This document shows positions 34,286 to 39,742 of a stretch of 39,742 bases of DNA, piece by piece (the stretch's first letter is position 1; each line of letters begins with the position of its first letter). The stretch lies in assembly GCA_964370205.1 (NCBI GenBank), contig CAYJIK010000011.1:1-39742 (forward strand), read 5' to 3'. A program made the position numbers and the translations under genes. The DNA comes from DAMCAP01 sp964370205. GTDB taxonomy: Bacteria > Bacillota > Clostridia > Oscillospirales > Ruminococcaceae. The notes beneath the pieces were generated by a model. The model was given only the letters and a program-made list of their open reading frames with translations, searched no databases and had not been told where the DNA came from.

Positions 34286-36121
34286 TCAAGAAAACATTTG
34301 ATTTAGAGTGTGGGGGAAGACTTTGCCCTGTTTTTGGTATTCTTCTCGGGCGCACTGCACGAGCAAGGGCATTGATATGGAGCTTTCTGTTATTGCCGCC
34401 ATGTATGCGGCGTTTAGCACGGTGTTTTTTATGCCTGCACCTGTGAGTTCGAGGCTGTCCGCAAGTAGGGAGAGTTCGAGGTCTTCACAGGGGGCTCTTG
34501 GGGGGATGTTTTGCTCCCAGAGTTTTAGCCTTAGGTTTTTGTCGGGAGCGGGGAAGTTTATTATGTATGAAATCCTGCGTCTGAAAGCTTCGTCAAAGTT
34601 AGACAGCAGGTTTGTCGCCAATATTATGATGCCTTCGTGTTGTTCTGTGCGTTGCAGTAGATAGGCGATCTCTGCGTTTGAGTGTCTGTCCATCGAGTCG
34701 CCTGCGTCGGTTCTGCGAGAGAACAGAGCGTCGGCTTCGTCGAAGAAAATGATGCAGTCGGTGTCCTGTGCGGCGTCGAATATCTGCCCTAGGTTTTTCT
34801 GAGTTTCACCGACATATTTGCTGATAGCCTGTGAAAGATCCACCCTGTAGAGCGGCAGGACAAGTTCTTTCGCCATTATGGTGGCGGCTAATGTCTTGCC
34901 TGTACCGGAAGCTCCGTAGAACAACACCGATATGCCTTTGCCGTATGGTATTGTTTCGCCAAAACCCCACTGTTCGTACACCTGATCTCGTGCCTTGGTG
35001 TAGGCGCATATATCCTTTATCAGCTGTTTTTGCTCTTTTGGCAGCACCAGACTTTCAAAGCCCAGTCGCCCTTCGAGTAGCTCGGCGTTTTTCATAAGCT
35101 CGGGGGCCGCCTGTTCACGGAACAGTAGGAGTTGGTCGTGCGTGGTTGGTGTGCCGATGCTGTGTTCCGCCTTTAGTCGCATGGCGGCGGAGGAGATGTC
35201 TCCGGGGGTTAGTCTGTAGGTGGCGGCGTGTTTTATAGTCTCGTCATTCATGACAGAGCCGCCCATCGCCCTTATCAGTTTCTCTCGGCTTGTCACCGAA
35301 GGTGTCGGGAGCTCTCTCCCCAGGACTCTGTAGCCGTTCGGTAGTCTTACGTCGCTTTCAGCTATTATAAACATTATGCTGAAAAACTCGGATAAGCTGC
35401 CAATAAAATCGCTTGACAGCTGTGTGTATCCATCTATTGCTATAAACGCTCCGCTGAGCATTGTAGCCGTTACTATGTCTCTTACACTGTTTTGGTCGTC
35501 TTCGCTGTGTTTCTTTAAGTCCAGTAGCATAAGAGGTGCGTCTGCAGCTGTGTGAACAGCCTGTGTGGCGAGGTGTTTTCTGCCACTCCCCTGTTTTCCG
35601 CAAAGCTGTACAAGTGAGCGCTCGTCCCCGAGTGCTGTGACGCTGATGAATTCGGTGATTTCTCTTAAAAGTTCGGGGAATACCTCGATGTTAGTGTCTG
35701 TGTTGCGTATATCTAAAAGGGTGGCACCTTTCGGTAGCGGACAGTTTCGCCCACTCACCAGCGCCAACGCCTGTTTTAGCGGTGAAGTTTGCGAAGCGCT
35801 ATCCTGTAACAGGAATGACACCTCACGGGTCTGCTCATGACCTAAACTGTAGCAGAGAAGTGCTGTTTCGGGCGGTGATATCAGCGATCTTCCCGATTGC
35901 ACAAGGTAGCACTGAAGGCACAGCATCGCCACCTCCTGTACTGACAGTTCAAACGTGCCTGCAAGGTGCGTAAATGATGGGAAACCTTCCCACTCTTCGC
36001 CTTGTGACAGTTTGTCTGTCTCGGAAAGTAAATCGGTTAGCTGTTTTTCGCTGTATTCATCTTCTAAAAGCCGTGCAAGCTTTTCGCCCAAATAAACGGC
36101 AAATTCAAACTGACTGTTCAT
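34286..36121 (-). CDS. AAA+ ATPase of the CIS (Afp15/Pvc15-like)
   Basis: 611 aa; the ATG at 36121 directly follows the stop of the previous gene (TAAATG), so it is probably coupled. The C-terminal AAA+ domain has Walker A GASGTGKT (403-410), Walker B CIIFFDEAD (~456-464), sensor 1 in LATN (~501-504) and the arginine pair FRRRIS (~513-518). An N-terminal region (1-160) and a first AAA-like module with a decayed P-loop (GKQGSGRKH, ~175-183) precede it. This N-degenerate plus C-active layout is usual for CIS ATPases. In Afp/PVC it is needed for assembly or cargo loading and is not part of the finished particle. It is the clearest enzyme in the locus. Confidence 0.93.
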   Translation of the reverse strand: MNSQFEFAVYLGEKLARLLEDEYSEKQLTDLLSETDKLSQGEEWEGFPSFTHLAGTFELSVQEVAMLCLQCYLVQSGRSLISPPETALLCYSLGHEQTREVSFLLQDSASQTSPLKQALALVSGRNCPLPKGATLLDIRNTDTNIEVFPELLREITEFISVTALGDERSLVQLCGKQGSGRKHLATQAVHTAADAPLMLLDLKKHSEDDQNSVRDIVTATMLSGAFIAIDGYTQLSSDFIGSLSEFFSIMFIIAESDVRLPNGYRVLGRELPTPSVTSREKLIRAMGGSVMNDETIKHAATYRLTPGDISSAAMRLKAEHSIGTPTTHDQLLLFREQAAPELMKNAELLEGRLGFESLVLPKEQKQLIKDICAYTKARDQVYEQWGFGETIPYGKGISVLFYGASGTGKTLAATIMAKELVLPLYRVDLSQAISKYVGETQKNLGQIFDAAQDTDCIIFFDEADALFSRRTDAGDSMDRHSNAEIAYLLQRTEQHEGIIILATNLLSNFDEAFRRRISYIINFPAPDKNLRLKLWEQNIPPRAPCEDLELSLLADSLELTGAGIKNTVLNAAYMAAITESSISMPLLVQCAREEYQKQGKVFPHTLNQMFS

Positions 36122-36946
36122 TTAGTTCTCATTTTCGTTGTTGTTATTGTTGTTCGGTTCTTCGCTGTCTGTGTCTCGGCCGTCTCCTGTATTGTTCTTG
36201 CCTACCGACTGTTGCCTGTAATGTTCAAATATCGCTTGCTTCTGCCTGTCAAACTCTAGGTTTATTCGGCGGAAGAACCAGTGGGAGCGTTGCTTTTTAA
36301 GTGTAATTACAGTGGAAGCGCTCTCCTGCTCTCGTTTTAGCTCTACCTGTGCGGCTCTTTCTTCTCTTACCTTTTTGTAGTCGCCTTTTATAAACGCTTC
36401 ACGTACTTCGGCTTGCGCCTCCCTTATCTGTGAGGCAACTTTGTAGCGTTCGGAAATATCTTCATGGACGTTAAAAAACGGCATTGTCTTAGCTAGGGTG
36501 CCGAGATTTTTTCTACCCAGATACGGACGTACCGAAATTTCGCTCCACGGTTTGTTCTCCGCTTTGTAAAGCACTGTGGAACTGTCCTGTCTACGCTTGG
36601 CGGTCATAACCTTATTCTTTGTGCCTTCTCTGAGCTGTCCGTAACCTGTCTGCTCGTCAAACTTTTTGGTGTGCGCAGCTGCGGCGTGGTCGTAGAGCGA
36701 GGTTTTTATTGTTGCGAATATAAACGGTATTCTCTTTGTGGGACTGTAGCCCATCTGGATTCTACCAAAGCGTGTGTCCAGTTTGAGCAAGCGGTCGCTT
36801 CCGAAGAAGTTTTCACCGATCGCACGCTCGCCGTAACCCTCAACTCTAACATGTTCACTAAAGTGGTTTTGCTCCATATGTATAGGGGTAGTCAATCTGT
36901 CAATGGTTTCTTTAGTTTCTTTTGCGCTTAGAACACTTCTTGACAT
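36122..36946 (-). CDS. Unknown 274-aa protein at the head of the CIS operon
   Basis: First gene of the main operon: ATG 36946 with AGGAGGTGG upstream and a good promoter at 36974-37002. The protein is basic with no signal or TM segment. Residues ~20-150 contain IPFIFATIKTSLYDHAAAAH and KPWSEISVRPYLGRKNLGTL. Residues ~165-230 are a long charged coiled coil (ASQIREAQAEVREAFIKGDY, REERAAQVELKREQE). The C-terminus is disordered and ends in an Asn/Glu run. I do not recognise it. Coupling to the AAA+ gene suggests an ATPase adaptor or assembly factor, which is only inference. Confidence 0.8.
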   Translation of the reverse strand: MSRSVLSAKETKETIDRLTTPIHMEQNHFSEHVRVEGYGERAIGENFFGSDRLLKLDTRFGRIQMGYSPTKRIPFIFATIKTSLYDHAAAAHTKKFDEQTGYGQLREGTKNKVMTAKRRQDSSTVLYKAENKPWSEISVRPYLGRKNLGTLAKTMPFFNVHEDISERYKVASQIREAQAEVREAFIKGDYKKVREERAAQVELKREQESASTVITLKKQRSHWFFRRINLEFDRQKQAIFEHYRQQSVGKNNTGDGRDTDSEEPNNNNNNENEN

Positions 36947-36973
36947 TCCGCCACCTCCTACCGCTTATTTTAC

Positions 36974-37002
36974 ATATTACCACATTTGTTTGCAAAAATC
37001 AA
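36974..37002 (-). promoter_or_regulatory. Promoter of the main CIS operon
   Basis: -35 TTGATT (36997-37002), 17-base spacer, -10 TAATAT (36974-36979) preceded by TGG as an extended -10. The predicted start is near 36967, giving a ~20-base leader with AGGAGG before the 274-aa gene. The region is strongly AT-rich. Confidence 0.65.
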
Positions 37003-37011
37003 ATAAAATGG

Positions 37012-37069
37012 CATAAATATTCACAATTTATTTATGTTTATAATGCCACCGTTTTTGTGAAACTTCACA
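37012..37069. promoter_or_regulatory. Candidate operators upstream of the CIS operon promoter
   Basis: Two inverted repeats lie just upstream of the -35: CATAAATA/TATTTATG (37012-37019, 37029-37036) and TGTGAA/TTCACA with a 2-base centre (37056-37069). ATTTATTTATG also occurs directly repeated at 37026-37036 and 37090-37100. Their position suits a transcription factor; no regulator is identified. Confidence 0.45.
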
Positions 37070-37141
37070 TTTTTCATTTAAAAATAGACATTTATTTATG
37101 CGTCCGTTATATTTCCCCTATCGACGCCCTACCAACACCCG

Positions 37142-37498
37142 TCAAATCAAACGCATATGCGTGAGCGCTCTTGTGATATCGCTTTGCTTTGCAGGCTTTT
37201 TAATAAAGTATCCGCAACCCAACCTGTAGCTGGTGTAAGCGAAGTCGGGGTTCTCGTTTATCCATATAACCCTTCCGTCGCACTTCGCGTCGGTTATGGC
37301 GTATATGACGTCTATACCGGCAGCCCCACTCACCATGACAACTATAAGGTCAAAATCTTTGACTTGCATAGCGTCCGAAAGACTGTCTCCGCCGACATAT
37401 CGCTCTGTGACAATCTTGCGAGAAGCAAGCGTCATGTGAAAATACGCCTCAGTTTGTATCATGTCCTGCTGACTGTCACCGCATATTGCTACTCTCAA
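37142..37498 (-). CDS. Stand-alone pseudo-receiver (atypical response-regulator receiver)
   Basis: 118 aa from a TTG at 37498 with GGAGGTGA six bases upstream; no ATG fits. The sequence follows the LytR/AlgR-type receiver fold: VAICGDSQQDMI, FDLIVVMVSGAAGIDVIYAI, RVIWINENPDFAYTSYRLGC and GYFIKKPAKQSDITRAL. The conserved Lys before Pro and one acidic-pocket Asp remain. The phosphoacceptor Asp is Met (DLIVVM in place of DLIFLD) and the switch Thr/Ser is Asn. There is no DNA-binding output domain. It therefore probably acts by protein binding and not by phosphorylation. Its own promoter precedes it, and read-through into the CIS operon, 195 bases downstream, is possible because I see no terminator between. 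Confidence 0.75.
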   Translation of the reverse strand: MRVAICGDSQQDMIQTEAYFHMTLASRKIVTERYVGGDSLSDAMQVKDFDLIVVMVSGAAGIDVIYAITDAKCDGRVIWINENPDFAYTSYRLGCGYFIKKPAKQSDITRALTHMRLI

Positions 37499-37580
37499 AT
37501 CATCACCTCCACGCTTTTAATGTTCACTGTCGCTCAACCTCATATCTGTAAAACAGCGGATAAAATCTCCGCATATTTAT

Positions 37581-37627
37581 GACCATGCACCGATGTCCAC
37601 AAAACCATTCACAAAAATGGCATGGTC
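37581..37627 (-). promoter_or_regulatory. Structured leader of the pseudo-receiver mRNA
   Basis: Inside the ~170-base leader, GACCATGC/GCATGGTC (37620-37627 and 37581-37588, perfect 8 bp) encloses CCATT/AATGG (37616-37620 and 37605-37609); the stems share one base, so they may be alternatives. No known riboswitch class is recognised. Confidence 0.45.
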
Positions 37628-37678
37628 TCGTCTGTGCGTTTTCTTCCAATTATTATGTTTAAACTTTTCTACAATCCT

Positions 37679-37706
37679 ATAATAGCACAATATATTTGTA
37701 AATCAA
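37679..37706 (-). promoter_or_regulatory. Promoter of the pseudo-receiver gene
   Basis: -35 TTGATT (37701-37706), 16-base spacer, -10 TATTAT (37679-37684) with TGC as extended -10. The predicted transcript starts near 37671, leaving a ~170-base leader before the TTG start. Confidence 0.6.
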
Positions 37707-37713
37707 CAGCAAA

Positions 37714-37743
37714 GGGACGAATGCAACCAATCTGGGACGAATG
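37714..37743. promoter_or_regulatory. Direct-repeat operator candidate at the pseudo-receiver promoter
   Basis: GGGACGAATG occurs twice without mismatch at 37714-37723 and 37734-37743, exactly 20 bases (two helical turns) apart. The near copy ends seven bases from the -35. This geometry is typical of an activator that binds as a tandem dimer beside RNA polymerase. Confidence 0.55.
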
Positions 37744-37814
37744 TGGTTTTATCGAGCTTTACTGCGCCGTTCATAAGTATATTACAGGTTTTTCATATCT
37801 TTATAAAACTTCTC

Positions 37815-37843
37815 TTGCCAAAAGTTCATAAATTTGATATTAT
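37815..37843 (+). promoter_or_regulatory. Promoter of the MATE transporter gene
   Basis: -35 TTGCCA (37815-37820), 17-base spacer, -10 TATTAT (37838-37843), each one mismatch from consensus. The leader is ~180 bases. It holds no recognisable riboswitch; a 38-codon frame starting at ATG 37900 lacks a ribosome site. Confidence 0.65.
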
Positions 37844-38031
37844 ACTTTGTGTTCGTTATTTCTATTACATTACTTATGCCACTTTGCGCCTGTAAAATGT
37901 CAAAGTTGGATATACATCTCAGTAAGACAAGGCGAGAAAGGAGAAGGTTGGCGATACTATTTTATGGATATTACTCGTGGGGGTCAAATATGATGTCCAT
38001 GGATTTTTTTATTTGAAAGGAAGGTTGATTG

Positions 38032-39426
38032 ATGGAAAAACCAGTGGAAAACACCGTGGTTTCCGATAAGCAGATACATAACGATGTCATGGGGATGATT
38101 ATCCCTGTTAGCATCGAGGGTATCCTACAGATGATAGCCAGTACAGTTATTATGGCTATGCTTGGCAGAATTGATGTTCTTGGTGTAAACGCTATGGGTG
38201 TTGGTACACGTGTTACACAGCTTCTATGGGCGTTTGCTCGAGGAATGAGCATCGGTATAACGGTGTGCGTGGCTCGTGATATAGGAGCTAAGAAGACAGA
38301 GCATGTCAAAGGCACTGCCGTTATGGGTATGCTTTCGCTTATATTGATTGTACTTATCTGTAGCATTTTAATGGGAGTTTTTGCTGCTCCTATTGTCGAA
38401 ATATTCGGCGGTACTGCCGATATGATTGCGGACTCTATACAGTACATGAAAATCATCGTTATAGGGCTTCCGTTCTGGACAGTCTCGCTCTGTACAGCAG
38501 GTATAATGCAAGGTCAGGGTGACGCTAAAACGCCCATGAAAATCACTGTTTTATACAACATCCTAAATATTGGATTTGGCTATGTGCTGATGTTTGGCGC
38601 ATTTTCTATTGAAGGCATGGGGCTGTTTGGTGCGGCGTACGGTACTGTCACGTCGCAGATTTTGATCTCACTTGTTTGTCTTGTGGTGCTATATAAAAAG
38701 GGGATACTAACTAACCTTATGCAAGACGTGTTCGGCGATATGAACAGGGCGTTTGGTCAGCTTTTCCGTCTTTACAAAATCGGCATACCTTCTTCCATGG
38801 AAAGTATGCTTTGGCAGCTTGGTTCTATCGCCATGATGGCACCGATCATCAGCTTCGGCGAATACCCTTTTGCGACACATCAGATGGCTATGCAGGCGGA
38901 GAGTATCTCGTATATGCCGACTATGGGATTTTCCATCGCAACAACATCGCTTGTCGGCCGTTGCTTCGGTGCAGCTGACCCTGAACTGGGAAAACGTTAT
39001 TTCAGTCGTATAAGTAAGTACATGATGGGTATCACTGTTGTTATAATCGGCGTTATGATAATATTCCCCGCTCAGCTTATGGCGATACTCACCGACGACC
39101 CACAAATTATAGCCCTCGGCAGTGTATATCTACGTATAACATCTTGTACCCTTATACCGCAGAACTTACAGGGATTGTTTAGCGGCGTGCTTAAAGCGGC
39201 CGGCTACACTAACTACCCGATGATAATTGCATTTGTCGGTCTGTGGCTTATCCGTGTACCGGGGACATTCCTGTCCGCTTACGTCTTGCCGAATTCCACC
39301 ATCATCTACGTGTGGATATTCATGAGTATAGACCTCGTGAGCCGCTTCTTGTTGGCGTTTTATATCTACCGCAAGAAGAAGCTGTTTGGGGATAAAAATG
39401 TCGCCACTGTGGCTGAGGGAACATAG
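38032..39426 (+). CDS. MATE family multidrug/cation efflux transporter (NorM-like)
   Basis: 464 aa. ATG 38032 is chosen over TTG 38029 because AAGGAAGG lies seven bases upstream. Twelve TM helices are expected and visible as hydrophobic blocks. Family motifs are MGMIIPVSIEGILQMIASTV, MAMLGRIDVLGVNAMGVGTR, CTAGIMQGQGDAKTPMKITV in the first half, and the parallel FSIATTSLVGRCFGAADPEL and GLFSGVLKAAGYTNYPMIIA in the second. Such proteins export drugs or metabolites using Na+ or H+ gradients. It is transcribed away from the CIS locus with its own promoter and terminator, so a link to the CIS is not indicated. The substrate cannot be predicted. Confidence 0.93.
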   Translation: MEKPVENTVVSDKQIHNDVMGMIIPVSIEGILQMIASTVIMAMLGRIDVLGVNAMGVGTRVTQLLWAFARGMSIGITVCVARDIGAKKTEHVKGTAVMGMLSLILIVLICSILMGVFAAPIVEIFGGTADMIADSIQYMKIIVIGLPFWTVSLCTAGIMQGQGDAKTPMKITVLYNILNIGFGYVLMFGAFSIEGMGLFGAAYGTVTSQILISLVCLVVLYKKGILTNLMQDVFGDMNRAFGQLFRLYKIGIPSSMESMLWQLGSIAMMAPIISFGEYPFATHQMAMQAESISYMPTMGFSIATTSLVGRCFGAADPELGKRYFSRISKYMMGITVVIIGVMIIFPAQLMAILTDDPQIIALGSVYLRITSCTLIPQNLQGLFSGVLKAAGYTNYPMIIAFVGLWLIRVPGTFLSAYVLPNSTIIYVWIFMSIDLVSRFLLAFYIYRKKKLFGDKNVATVAEGT

Positions 39427-39474
39427 GAAAGCTCCTATCGGCTGATGATTGAAAACATTTTATATAAAGATTAT

Positions 39475-39512
39475 AAAGGGCGTCCTCGTTATGGGGCGCT
39501 CTTTGTTTTTGT
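39475..39512 (+). terminator. Rho-independent terminator after the MATE gene
   Basis: AAAGGGCGTCC (39475-39485) pairs with GGGGCGCTCTTT (39493-39504) in an ~11-bp stem with G-U pairs and a 7-base loop, followed by GTTTTTGT. It lies about 50 bases after the stop codon. Beyond it, 39513-39742 shows no gene. Confidence 0.85.
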
Positions 39513-39742
39513 ATTGTCTTCAGCGAATTTGCACTTTGCATGTCGGCTGGTTCCACAATTTAGGCGGTGGTTCTGATGACCGTTCAAGGCTATCTATGAC
39601 ACAACATGCCCCCTCAGAGTAGCGGCTTTATCGGTTTTAAACCGCCACATTTATCCAGAACTAACCTCGGGGAGTGGACGTTTTGCATTGATTAAGCAGG
39701 AACCGGACGTTGGATGCTCGGGTCTGGAGGTAGCGGAAACAG

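Noticed and set aside
37714..37743. Guanidine-II (mini-ykkC) riboswitch suggested by two GGGACGA elements
   Set aside because: The ACGR-type loops are not flanked by complementary stems, and the repeats lie upstream of the promoter that reads away from them, so they would not be in the transcript of the pseudo-receiver; for the MATE gene they lie before its promoter.
37900..38016. Leader peptide (38 codons) before the MATE gene
   Set aside because: No SD precedes its ATG, and no attenuator structure with a U-run could be built.
37971..38456. A 161-codon minus-strand frame overlapping the MATE gene start
   Set aside because: It is antisense to conserved MATE motifs and lacks a ribosome site.
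1..39742. CRISPR array, tRNA, rRNA, insertion sequence or integrase
   Set aside because: No regularly spaced repeats, cloverleaf-like sequence, transposase or recombinase frame was seen.

Overview
The window is almost entirely one long minus-strand locus, read from about 37.5 kb down past position 1. It encodes a phage-tail-like contractile injection system (CIS) of the Afp/PVC/eCIS superfamily. Strong AGGAGG-type ribosome sites, frequent GTG/TTG starts, a Gram-positive style surface protein and a NorM-type MATE pump suggest an anaerobic member of the Bacillota, probably a gut-type Clostridia/Oscillospirales bacterium. That assignment is inference from style, since no marker gene is present.

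Layout in transcription order. 37.5-37.1 kb: a stand-alone receiver-like protein lacking the phosphoacceptor Asp, with its own promoter and a direct-repeat operator candidate. 36.95 kb: promoter and start of the main operon, with an unknown 274-aa protein, then the CIS-type AAA+ ATPase. 34.3-26.0 kb: a 2761-aa secreted, membrane-anchored multi-domain surface protein. 25.9-24.1 kb: a conserved CIS accessory/fibre-like protein. 24.0-20.4 kb: a membrane pseudokinase-like protein and a four-TM HAMP protein with a degenerate class III cyclase domain. 20.3-18.4 kb: a 64-aa protein and a membrane MORN-repeat protein sharing a TAPFR motif. 18.4-16.8 kb: tube-cap DUF4255 protein and two unknown proteins. 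16.5-12.8 kb: sheath, tube, a probable tail-assembly-chaperone pair with a candidate programmed -1 frameshift, and a second tube protein. 12.7-9.5 kb: a 47-aa protein and a 1035-aa disordered Ser/Thr/Pro/Gln-rich protein in the place where P2-like phages keep their tape measure. 9.5-1 kb: LysM-position tube/hub adaptor, gpD/gp27-like hub, gp5/VgrG-like spike, gp25, two baseplate-J-like wedge proteins and the start of a tail-I protein that runs out of the window.

The structural half (sheath to tail protein I) follows the P2 logic of sheath, tube, E/E', T, U, D, V, W, J, I. The upstream half is unusual. It holds at least four membrane or surface proteins and three signalling-type proteins that have lost catalytic residues. 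I infer a CIS coupled to the cell envelope, with a built-in sensing and firing or assembly-control module, rather than a purely released particle. PAAR tip, fibre and toxin cargo genes are not visible and may lie beyond position 1.

The operon is full of RNA-level structure: three copies of a roughly 115-bp structured leader element placed directly before start codons, several hairpins without U-tracts just after stop codons, a hairpin between the sheath SD and its ATG, and a perfect 32-nt palindrome after the tube gene. To the right lies a divergent plus-strand MATE transporter with its own promoter and terminator. I see nothing more in the last ~230 bases (39513-39742). The stretch 37499-38031 holds only promoters, repeats and leaders.
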